Origin: Nitrospirota bacterium
GTDB lineage: Bacteria; Nitrospirota; Thermodesulfovibrionia; Thermodesulfovibrionales; SM23-35
Direction of reading: 5' to 3'
Assembly (NCBI GenBank): GCA_014859105.1
Contig: JACUUX010000006.1
Span: 35,210 to 99,209 of the forward strand
Length of the DNA: 64,000 nt
Position 1 is the stretch's first letter; every line of letters starts with the position of its first letter. Position numbers and translations under genes: made by a program. The notes under the pieces were generated by a model that did no database searches, was not told the origin of the DNA, and was given only the letters and a program-made list of their open reading frames with translations. This document shows positions 1 through 9,018 of the stretch, piece after piece.

Positions 1-1616
1 TTATCCACCAGCCAGAAGCTGCATAGCAGGAATGCTCCCTCATGTCCCTGCAATCCGTCCGGTGATTCATCGGGAATGTAGCGGTACAGAAGTCCGTTGC
101 CGGCGCCGAGGCGTTCCATGATGGCATTTGTTGTAGCCACCATTTTTGGATGGTCAGCCTGAATAACACGCCTTAGCGCCAACGCTAAAAGACTGGCATC
201 CAATCCTCCACCTCCGAGGTGTTCGGTTATTGAACCGACATCCGTATCCCATGCCTCCTCAAGAATAGTCTTTTTAATTCGTTCCGCCTCGGCCCGCCAG
301 CCACTGATATCACCGGGAAGGCTTAACCGCTCAGACAGACGTGCACCCCTGTCAAGTGCGACATGGCACATTGCAGCGGAATATGTAAACGGGCGCCCTG
401 CTGTCCTTACCTCCCATATACCGTGGTCAGGGTTTTGCCATTCCATCCGCGCGCGCTCGACAAGACGTTGAAGCCGCGACCATAATGTCTCATCGAGTTC
501 CCCTCCCCACCTTGTCCACTGGTAGGCGCAGTCAAGTATTTCACCGTATACGTCATGCTGTTTCTGATCCGCAGCAGCATTTCCCCAGCGGACAGGGGAG
601 GATTTCCGGTACCCTTCGAGGTCAGAGTCTTCCCTCTCAGGAGGCGGCTGATGGCCGCGCAGATCGTAAAGCACCCGGGGACGTCCCTCCCTTTCAATCG
701 CGTCGAGGACCCAGCCGAGAAAACTCGATGCCTCCCGGCTCAATCCGATCCTTTTGAGGGCATATACGGAAAAGGCTGCGTCGCGGATCCACGCATATCG
801 GTAATCCCAGTTACGCTGCCCGCCTATGGCCTCTGGCAGGGATGAAGTCGGCGCCGCTACTATAGCACCTGTCGGAGTATAATCAAGGAGTTTAAGAGTA
901 ATTGCGGAACGGCGGACCAGCGCTTCCTGCGGCCCATTATACTTGAAATGCTCTATCCATCTGTGCCATGCCCTGATGGTTTCTTTCAGAATTCCTTCCG
1001 GTGAATAAAAGTGGTATCTGTGAGTGCCTCCTTCCCATCTCAAAATCGTATAGAAGTGTTTCCCTGCCTTAAGTTCAATGGCTGTTTTCAGTCCTTTCAG
1101 CGGGACCGAAGAGAAAAGATAGATATCCATTTCAGGCTGCAAAAGCCATTTGATCTGCAATCCTCCGCCGTATCTCTCTATTTCAGCGCCTCCCCTTGGT
1201 TCTATCTCAACACTAAGTTTTACATTCCCCTGAAGCACCTCCGCCATCCTGATGAGTTCCGATCGTCCGGCCGGTGCATCCTCTGTAAGATCAGTACCTG
1301 AACGAAGGGTCAGAACATCGGTAATCTTCACCAGCCCCGAAGAGCTCCTCATCTCCGTAACGAGCACACCGGTGTCAGATTCATAATACTGGGAGGTCTC
1401 AATGATGCCTTCGGGAGCTATACTGAAAGCCCCTCCCTTTTTTGAATCAAGTAGACTGCAGAACATCGGTTGAGAATCAAAGTAGGGTATGCACATCCAT
1501 GATATGGCACCGTCAATTCCTACAAGGGCTGCGGTGCTGCAGTCGCCAATCAGGCCATGGTCTTTTATAGGTACATAGCCGTCAATCCTTTCTACTGGCT
1601 TAAAGGTTGCTTTCAT
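1..1616 (-). CDS. GH15 family glucoamylase/trehalase-like glycoside hydrolase (3' end cut by window edge)
   Basis: Exo-acting alpha-glucosidase fold that releases glucose from alpha-glucans or trehalose. Reading the minus strand from the ATG at 1616 gives an uninterrupted frame of about 538 residues to the window edge. The start contains DHGLIGDCSTAALVGIDG, the usual GH15 N-terminal signature. WDYRYAWIRD lies near residue 269, and EGAFLLCSFWLVD, a late family motif, ends at base 1, so only the last 60 or so residues are missing. The start overlaps the end of the upstream cyclase gene by 17 bp and is preceded by AGGGAG, which suggests translational coupling. Bacterial GH15 proteins of this layout include both glucoamylases and trehalases. 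Its position at the end of a trehalose/glucan island makes either plausible, and sequence alone does not decide between them. Confidence 0.85.
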   Translation of the reverse strand, partial: MKATFKPVERIDGYVPIKDHGLIGDCSTAALVGIDGAISWMCIPYFDSQPMFCSLLDSKKGGAFSIAPEGIIETSQYYESDTGVLVTEMRSSSGLVKITDVLTLRSGTDLTEDAPAGRSELIRMAEVLQGNVKLSVEIEPRGGAEIERYGGGLQIKWLLQPEMDIYLFSSVPLKGLKTAIELKAGKHFYTILRWEGGTHRYHFYSPEGILKETIRAWHRWIEHFKYNGPQEALVRRSAITLKLLDYTPTGAIVAAPTSSLPEAIGGQRNWDYRYAWIRDAAFSVYALKRIGLSREASSFLGWVLDAIEREGRPRVLYDLRGHQPPPEREDSDLEGYRKSSPVRWGNAAADQKQHDVYGEILDCAYQWTRWGGELDETLWSRLQRLVERARMEWQNPDHGIWEVRTAGRPFTYSAAMCHVALDRGARLSERLSLPGDISGWRAEAERIKKTILEEAWDTDVGSITEHLGGGGLDASLLALALRRVIQADHPKMVATTNAIMERLGAGNGLLYRYIPDESPDGLQGHEGAFLLCSFWLVD

Positions 1617-2271
1617 AGAAAGGCTCCCTTTTCTTTCCAAGCACCGCCCTTGCAGGGGCGCCGTCACTGTTGAGAATCTTCAGCGGAAGACATATAAGTT
1701 CGTATATTCCCCCTTTAACTTCCGATAGGTCAAGACCTTCTATAATCCAGATACCTGCTTCAAGGAGAACACGGTGCACTTCTTTGCCATTTTTCCCATA
1801 TCCTCCTACTGAGAGATAGTCAATACCTACTGTCCTGACAGCTTTTTCAGCAAGAAAATGTGCTGCTCCGGTAGAAATGTATATAAAGTCCTCGATGAAG
1901 GAATCGGTCTTCCAGCACCTTTCGGAATTTCCGGTCTTGAACAGTATCCTTTCCCCACTGCATATGCTATGAGCTACAAGTTCTTCTGGTTTGATGGATT
2001 CATGATCAAAAATTTCTATTACCCGTGCAGCACCTATTGTTGCATCAAAAGGCATCTCATCGAGCCCTTTACCTGTTTGTATGAAATGAAGCGGTGCATC
2101 CATATGAGTCCCGGAATGCGAACCCATAGAAATAGCCGAGAGATTAGCCTTGTCTCCCCGTTCCATGTCTAAGGTCATTTCTATAAGAAATGGCGGGTCG
2201 CCAGGCCAGTGAACCATTCCGGTCTTTAATGTTACTGAAATATCGATCCATGCCCTTTCCTCATTCAACAC
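1600..2271 (-). CDS. Cyclase family protein (kynurenine formamidase-like metal hydrolase)
   Basis: A 223-residue member of the putative cyclase family, which includes KynB-type arylformamidases. The metal-binding signature HSGTHMDAPLHF is visible around residues 52-63, and the N-terminal DISVTLKTGMVHWPGDPP segment is also typical. The family uses divalent metal to hydrolyse small amides or lactones in the cytosol. No tryptophan-catabolism neighbours are present, so the substrate is unknown. The start is GTG at 2271, with GGAGG eight bases upstream. It lies downstream of mscS and overlaps the following GH15 gene, so it is probably in the same transcript. Confidence 0.8.
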   Translation of the reverse strand: MLNEERAWIDISVTLKTGMVHWPGDPPFLIEMTLDMERGDKANLSAISMGSHSGTHMDAPLHFIQTGKGLDEMPFDATIGAARVIEIFDHESIKPEELVAHSICSGERILFKTGNSERCWKTDSFIEDFIYISTGAAHFLAEKAVRTVGIDYLSVGGYGKNGKEVHRVLLEAGIWIIEGLDLSEVKGGIYELICLPLKILNSDGAPARAVLGKKREPFYESNL

Positions 2272-2327
2272 GCCTCAACACCTCCATTTAAATCTTTAAC
2301 CCTGATGATCTTATGGTGTCTTTCCAT
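2265..2327 (-). CDS. Possible 20-residue ORF overlapping the cyclase start
   Basis: An ATG at 2327 is preceded by AAAGGAG at good spacing and opens a 20-codon frame beginning MERHHKIIRV. It ends in TGA overlapping the GTG start of the cyclase gene. The arrangement looks like a coupling or leader ORF in the 72 bp gap after mscS. There is no homology that I recognise, and it may be only a fortuitous start. Confidence 0.25.
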   Translation of the reverse strand: MERHHKIIRVKDLNGGVEAC

Positions 2328-2343
2328 TATTTCTCCTTTCTCT

Positions 2344-3231
2344 TCATTTACTCTCCTTTACAACATGCAGGGGAGGAGCCTGCCCCTGCTTGTCCTGCCC
2401 CATATATAAAGTCACATGCGGAAATGGGATCTCTATGTCTCTCTCATCGAATCTCTTCTTGAGGCGGCGGTTGAATTCCCGGCCCACACGCCATTGCTTT
2501 ATAGGAATTGTCGTGGTGCGTGCTCTGATTATGATTGCCGAGTCAGCAAATTGATCCAGTCCCAATATTTCTATTGGCTCGAGTATATCATCTTTATACG
2601 CCGGGTCATTGCGCATTTCCTCGTCAACTTCCTTAATAACCTCAATAACCTCATCCACATCCTCCCGGTATGCAACGCCTATATCGAATACATACCTTGA
2701 ATAGTCTTTCGTCATGTTTGTAACAACATCGATCTGACCGTTCGGTACATAGTGGACATTACCAGCCAGATCCCTGAGAATTGTCGTTTTAAGATTTATC
2801 TTCTCGACCAAACCGCCTTTCCCGGCTATCTGGACCACATCGCCTACTCTTATTTGATCTTCCAGAAGGATGAAAAAACCACTGATTACGTCTTTCACCA
2901 GACTTTGTGCACCGAAACCAACTGCCAGACCGACTATACCTGCAGCAGCGAGGATTGGGCCGATCTCTATTCCGAACTTCTTTAACACCATCATTGACGC
3001 CATAATAATAATCACTATGCTCAGGACATATTTAAGGATCGAACCGAGTGTCTGGGTCCGCTTCTGAAATTCCGGGTCTTCTTTCTTTCTGATAACTACA
3101 GTTATAAGCCGTATTGAGAGCATCTTTGCAGCCTTCAACGCCACCAGGGTTAAGATTAATGTAAAGACGATTTGCAAGCCGTTTGTCAGTGACCAGCTTA
3201 TCAATTTCTGGAGATAAGTATTGATATCCAT
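2344..3231 (-). CDS. MscS-family small-conductance mechanosensitive channel
   Basis: A 295-residue inner-membrane channel that opens under membrane tension and releases solutes during hypo-osmotic shock. Three hydrophobic helices occupy about residues 15-110. The pore helix AAAGIVGLAVGFGAQSLVKD, with the Gly/Ala packing pattern of MscS TM3, is followed by the beta domain (IRVGDVVQIAGKGGLVEKI) and the NGQI-containing segment. The C-terminal alpha/beta domain is complete (FPHVTLYMG). The length matches the compact MscS type. Its location next to compatible-solute synthesis genes fits a role in emptying those solutes on dilution. Confidence 0.93.
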   Translation of the reverse strand: MDINTYLQKLISWSLTNGLQIVFTLILTLVALKAAKMLSIRLITVVIRKKEDPEFQKRTQTLGSILKYVLSIVIIIMASMMVLKKFGIEIGPILAAAGIVGLAVGFGAQSLVKDVISGFFILLEDQIRVGDVVQIAGKGGLVEKINLKTTILRDLAGNVHYVPNGQIDVVTNMTKDYSRYVFDIGVAYREDVDEVIEVIKEVDEEMRNDPAYKDDILEPIEILGLDQFADSAIIIRARTTTIPIKQWRVGREFNRRLKKRFDERDIEIPFPHVTLYMGQDKQGQAPPLHVVKESK

Positions 3232-3305
3232 ATGCTTCTCCTTTCCTGAATATAAGTTTTATAGGTATCTACTTCTATTTAGTGTCTGTCTACAAATTCC
3301 TATTT

Positions 3306-3382
3306 TGTCATTGTCCGGCTTGACCGGACAATCCAGAAACTACTGAAAAGACTGGATTCCCCGATCGAGTCGGGGAATGACA
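3306..3382. repeat. REP-like dispersed repeat, copy R1
   Basis: Begins TGTCATTGTCCGG and ends GGGGAATGACA, with two internal palindromes (GTCCGGCTTGACCGGAC and CCCCGATCGAGTCGGGG). This is the divergent member of a dispersed family whose ends read GTCATTCC and GGAATGACA. It lies in the mgtE-mscS gap. Confidence 0.75.
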
Positions 3383-3437
3383 GATTAGGTAAATCATACT
3401 TTATGGACAGAAACTATTTGACAGCCCTGCACTCATT

Positions 3438-4787
3438 TCACTGCATCCCCAGAATAAGAGCAGCTATCCAGAAATATATTAACAGTCCGGAAACATCTGC
3501 TATTGATGTAATCAAAGGGTTGCTCGCCATCGCCGGATCAAGTCGCAAACGCGTCAAAATAAATGGCAGGGCTACACCTACAAAGTTAGAAATAATTACA
3601 ATTGCTAACATCGCCAGAGACACTATCATTGCAATCTCAAATCCGCCCCTGTACAAACCGAGCATATAAACTGACAGTCCCATGGTTGCTCCTAAAAGCA
3701 ACCCTACGCCTATCTCCCTGCTCAGTGCCCATAACCACTGGCTCAGTTTGACGTCACCTGTTGCTATGGCGCGAACCATGAGAGTAGCGGCTTGGGCCCC
3801 GGCATTTCCTCCAGTGGCGATGAGGAGCGGAATAAAAAATGCCAGTGCGATAGTGGAAATAATCAACTCTTCATAAGCAGCGATTACACCTGATGCAATC
3901 AGGTTCACGCCAAGCAGCACCGCAAGCCAGATAATCCTCTTTCTATATAAAAGTGACACGCTTGACTCCCTGTAGCTTGTTTTTAAAGGTTCGACTGCTG
4001 CAACTTTATGAAAGTCTTCTGTTGCCTCTTCCTGGGCCACATCCAGAACGTCGTCAACAGTAACAATGCCGAGTAACACACCCTCTGAATCAACAACAGG
4101 CAGGGCATCGAGGTCATAATGCTGGATCATCTGAACCGCTTTCTCACGGTCTTCGAAAGCCGAGATGCTGATAAAGGAATAGTCCATTATTTTTTCAACT
4201 GTATCTCCTTGTTCTGCCAGAATAAATCTGCGTAATTCGAGTGCGTCAATGAGTTTCCATGATTCATCCGTTACATAAATTACATTAATGGTCTCACTGA
4301 TTTTCCCTCTTCTTCTTATATGTTCCAGGGATTTCTCTATTGTCCAGTCCGGCCTGACCGCAACGTAATCCGGGGTCATCAACCTCCCGACACTTTCCTC
4401 CGGATAACCCAACAATAAACGGGCTTCCCTCAGATCTCCGGGACTCAAGAGGTTGAGCAATCTCTGTGTTGCCCTGCCCGGCAGCTCTTCAAAAAAATCA
4501 GTCCGGTCGTCCGGAGTTAAATTAGCCAATAATTGACGGGCTTCTTCATCTGTTAACTCTTTCAAAAGTGTGTCCTTGTCGCCTGATTCCAGATATGAAA
4601 ATACCTCTGAGGACAATTGTCTTGGCAATAAACGAAAAAGTAATATACGTTCTACCTTTTCCAGACTCATAAGCAGCGTAGCTATATCGGGTGCAGGCAG
4701 GTCTGTCAAGGACTCGCGTAAAGCGGTCCATTCTCTCTGTATAATCATGTTTTTGATTTTCTCGGTAAGTAAATCAATATCTACCAT
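3438..4787 (-). CDS. mgtE: MgtE magnesium transporter
   Basis: A 449-residue Mg2+ channel/transporter of the inner membrane. An N-terminal MgtE_N helical superhelix covers about residues 25-130. A pair of CBS domains follows at about 135-255 (VDSEGVLLGIVTVDDVLDV). Five transmembrane helices come at about 285-449, with the signature ATGGNAGAQAATLMVRA; the usual Ser of GGNAGSQ is Ala here. In the family, cytosolic Mg2+ closes the pore through the N and CBS domains. The gene follows a P-type ATPase and an unusual 257 bp leader with a hairpin and a small overlapping ORF, described separately. The start ATG has AGGGGA upstream. Confidence 0.95.
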   Translation of the reverse strand: MVDIDLLTEKIKNMIIQREWTALRESLTDLPAPDIATLLMSLEKVERILLFRLLPRQLSSEVFSYLESGDKDTLLKELTDEEARQLLANLTPDDRTDFFEELPGRATQRLLNLLSPGDLREARLLLGYPEESVGRLMTPDYVAVRPDWTIEKSLEHIRRRGKISETINVIYVTDESWKLIDALELRRFILAEQGDTVEKIMDYSFISISAFEDREKAVQMIQHYDLDALPVVDSEGVLLGIVTVDDVLDVAQEEATEDFHKVAAVEPLKTSYRESSVSLLYRKRIIWLAVLLGVNLIASGVIAAYEELIISTIALAFFIPLLIATGGNAGAQAATLMVRAIATGDVKLSQWLWALSREIGVGLLLGATMGLSVYMLGLYRGGFEIAMIVSLAMLAIVIISNFVGVALPFILTRLRLDPAMASNPLITSIADVSGLLIYFWIAALILGMQ

Positions 4788-4864
4788 GACTTTCCCCTTT
4801 TATTAACCCGGAAAATACATTTACAAATAAAAAGAAAGGGCATATGTGCAGAAAAAGCTTTCAT
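4781..4864 (-). CDS. Candidate 27-residue leader ORF coupled to mgtE
   Basis: An ATG at 4864 has an excellent Shine-Dalgarno sequence (AAAGGAGG, five bases before it). It opens a 27-codon frame beginning MKAFSAHMPFLFICKCIF and ending in a basic stretch. Its last codons TCA TGG TAG overlap the mgtE ATG in another frame. A start this strong and a stop placed on the downstream start point to a real regulatory or coupled small ORF. It is not the Pro-rich mgtL of enterobacteria, since it has only one proline. No homologue is recognised. Confidence 0.5.
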   Translation of the reverse strand: MKAFSAHMPFLFICKCIFRVNKRGKSW

Positions 4865-4966
4865 ATCGCCTCCTTTGTAAGACATAAGCATACCGGTAAA
4901 CCTTTCATGTTTTCATGCAAAACAAAGGCATTACACATATTGCCGGATTGCGATTCTGAAAGGTTT
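4865..4966 (-). promoter_or_regulatory. Structured leader upstream of mgtE
   Basis: In the mRNA orientation AAACCTTTCA (4966-4957) pairs perfectly with TGAAAGGTTT (4907-4898). The loop between them contains CCTTTGT (4928-4922), which is complementary to ACAAAGG (4878-4872), the first part of the ribosome-binding site of the small leader ORF. A pseudoknot or alternative stem could therefore mask that site. I do not see the conserved core of the ykoK/M-box magnesium riboswitch, so this would be a different element. The structure is visible in the sequence; a sensing role is inference. Confidence 0.4.
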
Positions 4967-5044
4967 TTATGTGCATGTGCCTGATATCAAATGCATTTTT
5001 CCGGTTAAATGGTTTTTCCCATGTGCCCTTGAATAAATCGCCGT

Positions 5045-7726
5045 TCATGATTTTGCTATTCGCCTCCTCCGGATCCATTTATCTACCTCAACAACAAATA
5101 CTACTGTCAAGGCCATTAACCCTATCTGCAACCAATCACTTACGTTCAGAGACTCGGTTCTGAATACCCATTGAAGTGCAGGGACATATACCACAGCAAT
5201 CTGAGCAAAAAAGGCAGCAACCATACTGTAAAATAGGAAAGGATTGCTAAATAGATTGATTTTAAAAACAGACTGCAGTTCTGAACGTGAATTCCATGCC
5301 TGGAAGAACTGGAAAAAGACCATGGTTGTGACTGCAACGGTTCTTGATTTTTCAAGGGTCTCACCTGCATTTAACTCGGTGACAAAGTTATAGACTACGC
5401 CGGCAGAAATTATAAAGGCTACGATTATTGTCCTCTCTACCAGAATCCTTGACATTATTCCTTCTTGAGGGTCCCTGGGCGGCCTTCTAATTATTCCTTT
5501 TTCTCCGGGTTCGAAGGCAAGTGCGACATCCTGAAGCCCATTCGTAACAAGGTTTATCCACAAAATCTGTGCAGGCACATAAGGTATGGGCACACCTAAA
5601 AAAATGGTTGCAATAATAGATAATATAGCAGCGATTCCTGTCGGGATCAGGAAGAATGTCACCTTGCGTATATTGTCAAAAACTATCCTGCCCTCCTTCA
5701 CGGCATTAAAAATACTTGCAAAGTTATCGTCTGTAAGGACCATGTCGGACGATTCCTTGGCGACATCGGTACCTGTTCTTCCCATAGCGACTCCTATATG
5801 AGCTGACTTGAGGGCCGGAGCATCATTTACTCCGTCACCGGTGACAGCGACTATGTGGCCGTGTTTTTTTAGTTGCTGAACTATCCTCAATTTATGTTGC
5901 GGTGATACCCTCGCATAAACAGAAATATTCTTAACTTTTTCAAAAAGCTCCGGGTCGTCCATTTTTTCAATCTCCCTGCCGGCAAGTACTTCTTCACCTA
6001 CATCTGCAATCCCGAGCTTTTTGGCAATGGCTTTTGCAGTAACAGCATGGTCACCTGTTATCATTACAACCCTGATGCCTGCCTTTTTACAACCATCAAT
6101 TGCTTCTATTGCCTCCGGCCTCGGTGGATCTATCATGCCCTGAAGACCCGCGAAAATAAGCCTTTCTTTCAAATCAGGACATTCAACATCCCTGCATGTC
6201 AGTTCCTCTGAATCGTGTGGGGCTTGCTTGAATGCAAAGGCAAGTACCCGCAGGCCTTCTTTCGCAAAGTTGGCGGCAATATGGAGGATCTCTTTTTTAT
6301 TAATTTCGTTGCCTGACATGTCTTCGGTACACATATCAAGAACTTTTTCCGGTGCACCTTTTGCAAAAATAAATTTCCTGTCTCCATGTTTATGGAGCGT
6401 TGCCATAAACCCGCGCTCGGACTCGAAAGGGACAATTGCTATTTGTGGATAGTGCTCTTCTTCCGTTTCCCGACTCAGACCGGCCTTCATCGCAGAAACT
6501 ATCAAAGCTCCCTCTGTAGGGTCTCCGTCGACTTTATACTGACCGTCCTCCTCATAAACATCCGATTCATTGCAGAGGAGCCCGATCCTGAGAACCTGTA
6601 AAAGATTTTTCCTGTCTTTTTTCTCTACAGGCATCCCTTCAAGGAGAATTTCCCCCTTTGGTTCGTAGCCGCTTCCTGTAATCTCGTAAGAATGTCTACC
6701 ATCATAAATTAGCTTTACGGTCATCTCATTTTTTGTTAATGTCCCTGTTTTATCCGAACCTATAACCGTAGTACTTCCGAGGGTTTCCACTGCATGCAAT
6801 TTTCTGATAATTGCATTCTGCCTTGCCATCCTTGACACTCCTACAGCCAGCGCTATAGTGACTACTATCGGAAGTCCTTCAGGTATTGTTGCAACAGCAG
6901 CAGCTACAGCAATCATGAACATGTCCTTTACACTCTCACCGATGAGCAGACCTATAACAAAAAGCAATGCAGAAGCTGCAACAACAATGATGCCGATCAC
7001 CTTCGCAAAGTGATTGATCTTTTCCTGCAGCGGTGCCTTTACAGGACCTATTTCTTTGACATCCAGGGCGATACTGCCAAGAACGGTCTTCCCCCCTGTT
7101 TCTACTACAATACCCTTTGCCCTTCCGCTAACCACTATCGTTCCCATAAATGTCATATTATTCTGGTCACCTGGTGTCAGCTTGTCCTGCTTTAACGGCG
7201 CTGTTGTTTTTTCAACCGGTATCGACTCACCTGTAAGCATTGCTTCGTCAGTCCTTAACTCAATCGTATGCATAAGGCGGAGGTCTGCGGGGATCCTGGT
7301 GCCCGAGGTAAGCAGGACAATATCGCCAGGTACGAGTTCCTCGCTGTTTATCTCCTTTTCCTTACCTCCACGTATCACTCTCGCCCTGGGGACAACCATC
7401 TTCTTCAGTGCCCTGACGCCCTCTTCTGCCTTGTACTCCTGAATAAATCCGATAATTGCATTGAGCACCACAACTGCGAAGATGACGCCTGAATCAATGT
7501 ATTCCCCGAGCAATATTGCTACTATTCCTGCAATAATCAGGATATAAATAAGGGGGCTTGTAAACTGATGAATAATTATTTTGAATTTGCTTATTTTTTC
7601 TTCTTCGGCAAGCTTATTCGGTCCGTAGTGTTCAAGACGGTTTTTGACTTCAGCTTCATCAATCCCGTTTTCTGATGTTTTAAGCTTCTCGAAGACTTCC
7701 TTTACACTGAGCTGATACCAGTTCAT
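5045..7726 (-). CDS. P2-type cation-transporting ATPase (Ca2+-ATPase-like)
   Basis: An 893-residue P-type ATPase that couples ATP hydrolysis to cation export across the inner membrane. The order is N-terminal cation-ATPase domain, TGES actuator motif at 165-168, PEGLP in M4 at 282-286, phosphorylation site DKTGTLT at 325-331, TGDGVNDAP hinge near 610, and a C-terminal transmembrane bundle. PEGLP is typical of Ca2+ pumps. M6, however, reads NLVTNGLQDVAL, with Asn where SERCA has its Ca2+-binding Asp, and M5 lacks the SERCA site Glu. Ion specificity is therefore open: Ca2+, Mn2+, Na+ or H+. The start ATG overlaps the stop of the CPA2 antiporter (TAATG), so the two are co-translated and probably work on related ion balance. 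Confidence 0.9.
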   Translation of the reverse strand: MNWYQLSVKEVFEKLKTSENGIDEAEVKNRLEHYGPNKLAEEEKISKFKIIIHQFTSPLIYILIIAGIVAILLGEYIDSGVIFAVVVLNAIIGFIQEYKAEEGVRALKKMVVPRARVIRGGKEKEINSEELVPGDIVLLTSGTRIPADLRLMHTIELRTDEAMLTGESIPVEKTTAPLKQDKLTPGDQNNMTFMGTIVVSGRAKGIVVETGGKTVLGSIALDVKEIGPVKAPLQEKINHFAKVIGIIVVAASALLFVIGLLIGESVKDMFMIAVAAAVATIPEGLPIVVTIALAVGVSRMARQNAIIRKLHAVETLGSTTVIGSDKTGTLTKNEMTVKLIYDGRHSYEITGSGYEPKGEILLEGMPVEKKDRKNLLQVLRIGLLCNESDVYEEDGQYKVDGDPTEGALIVSAMKAGLSRETEEEHYPQIAIVPFESERGFMATLHKHGDRKFIFAKGAPEKVLDMCTEDMSGNEINKKEILHIAANFAKEGLRVLAFAFKQAPHDSEELTCRDVECPDLKERLIFAGLQGMIDPPRPEAIEAIDGCKKAGIRVVMITGDHAVTAKAIAKKLGIADVGEEVLAGREIEKMDDPELFEKVKNISVYARVSPQHKLRIVQQLKKHGHIVAVTGDGVNDAPALKSAHIGVAMGRTGTDVAKESSDMVLTDDNFASIFNAVKEGRIVFDNIRKVTFFLIPTGIAAILSIIATIFLGVPIPYVPAQILWINLVTNGLQDVALAFEPGEKGIIRRPPRDPQEGIMSRILVERTIIVAFIISAGVVYNFVTELNAGETLEKSRTVAVTTMVFFQFFQAWNSRSELQSVFKINLFSNPFLFYSMVAAFFAQIAVVYVPALQWVFRTESLNVSDWLQIGLMALTVVFVVEVDKWIRRRRIAKS

Positions 7727-8922
7727 TATTCTTCTCCTTTCATTATAAATCTCAACAAAACGGGTGCAAACAATGTTGTTAATGCGACAATAAATACAAC
7801 AACTGCATAGATCAAATCATCAAAAATTCCGCTCTTTTTTCCTATCTCTGCAAATATCAACCCTACTTCTCCCCTCGGAACCATTGCAGTACCGATTGAA
7901 AGCTTTTTTCTGAAACTACCTTTAACCCATATGCCGCTGACCATTTTTGAAATAATAGCGACAACGGTCAGCACCCCTGCTATCTGCCAGAAGGTTACAG
8001 ACCCGAAGTCTATGACCTTGAAATTGATAGAGGCCCCGACAACGACAAAAAAAACAGGCACAAAGAGGTTGATAATAGGTTTCATATTCTCTTCTATTTT
8101 TTCCGCCAGGTCATGACTGTAGTGTTCTATAGTTGAGCCAAGAGGAAGGAAGAATCTCCTTGCAAGGGCAACTCCGGCTGCAAAAGAGCCCAGAATCTCG
8201 GGAGCCCCGACTTTATGAGATACAATAGCAAGCAACAGAATCAAAGAAACTATAATTGTCGGTATCATACCCTTTGTACGTCTGCCGGAATATAATTTAT
8301 GTATCAAAGGGACAAGAAGCTTTGTAAGTACCGGAGCGATTACTAAAAAAACTACGATAAATCCCAATACCTGCGCAGTATTCATTATACCAACCTCTCC
8401 TGTAACAGCGAAGTCATATAACAGTGCAAGGATAACAACTCCTGCAATATCATCAATCACTGCTGCACCAAGGACAATCCTGGAAGTTGTTGTCTGATGC
8501 TGCCTTAGATCAACAAGAACCCTTACAGTTATACCAATACTCGTCGCAACAAGAGTGCCTCCTATGAAAAGTGAGACTAAAACAGGCAGGTTCAGAACAT
8601 GATTGCTTATCCAGAATCCCAGCAATGCCGGAGCCAAAATTCCCGTGACAGCAACGAGTGACGATTGAATGCCTAGCTTTACAAGCTGCCCTATATCTGT
8701 ATCAAGACCTACTTCAAAAAGAAGCAGCAGTATTCCAATCTCTGCAAGGAGATAAAGAGTGTCATCAGGAATGATGATACCTAAAATGCTCGGCCCTATA
8801 ATGATTCCCGCAATAACTTCGCCCAGTACAGAGGGAAGGCGCAGATGTGCAAAAATTTCTGCGAAGACCTTTGCAGAAACTAAAATTGCCAGAAGCTTGA
8901 AGAAAAATGCAGATGCATCCAT
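7726..8922 (-). CDS. CPA2-family monovalent cation:proton antiporter (KefB/NapA-like membrane domain)
   Basis: A 398-residue polytopic membrane protein of about 12 helices. The N-terminal half has LPSVLGEVIAGIIIGPSILG, the usual CPA2 entry motif. AAVIDDIAGVVIL near residue 155 carries the paired acidic residues (Asp-Asp) that bind Na+ and H+ in electrogenic family members. No C-terminal TrkA-N/RCK regulatory domain is present, so it is the short form. It exchanges Na+ or K+ for protons. It is translationally coupled to the following P-type ATPase. The start ATG was kept because the hydrophobic helix begins a few residues later. Confidence 0.88.
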   Translation of the reverse strand: MDASAFFFKLLAILVSAKVFAEIFAHLRLPSVLGEVIAGIIIGPSILGIIIPDDTLYLLAEIGILLLLFEVGLDTDIGQLVKLGIQSSLVAVTGILAPALLGFWISNHVLNLPVLVSLFIGGTLVATSIGITVRVLVDLRQHQTTTSRIVLGAAVIDDIAGVVILALLYDFAVTGEVGIMNTAQVLGFIVVFLVIAPVLTKLLVPLIHKLYSGRRTKGMIPTIIVSLILLLAIVSHKVGAPEILGSFAAGVALARRFFLPLGSTIEHYSHDLAEKIEENMKPIINLFVPVFFVVVGASINFKVIDFGSVTFWQIAGVLTVVAIISKMVSGIWVKGSFRKKLSIGTAMVPRGEVGLIFAEIGKKSGIFDDLIYAVVVFIVALTTLFAPVLLRFIMKGEE

Positions 8923-9018
8923 GGCGAATTATTTCAGAATTAAATGCTCTTTTGTTATTACAGATGATTTTACTGTGACAGTCAGAATCGTCCACTTCCA
9001 ACCCTTATATTGAGATTG

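Noticed and set aside
407..1301. Open frames on both strands across the left edge as separate small genes
   Set aside because: They overlap the uninterrupted GH15 frame, which has strong family motifs from start to edge, so they are shadow frames.
4788..5044. Classical M-box (ykoK) magnesium riboswitch before mgtE
   Set aside because: The conserved core is not found; only a different hairpin and a small ORF are seen.
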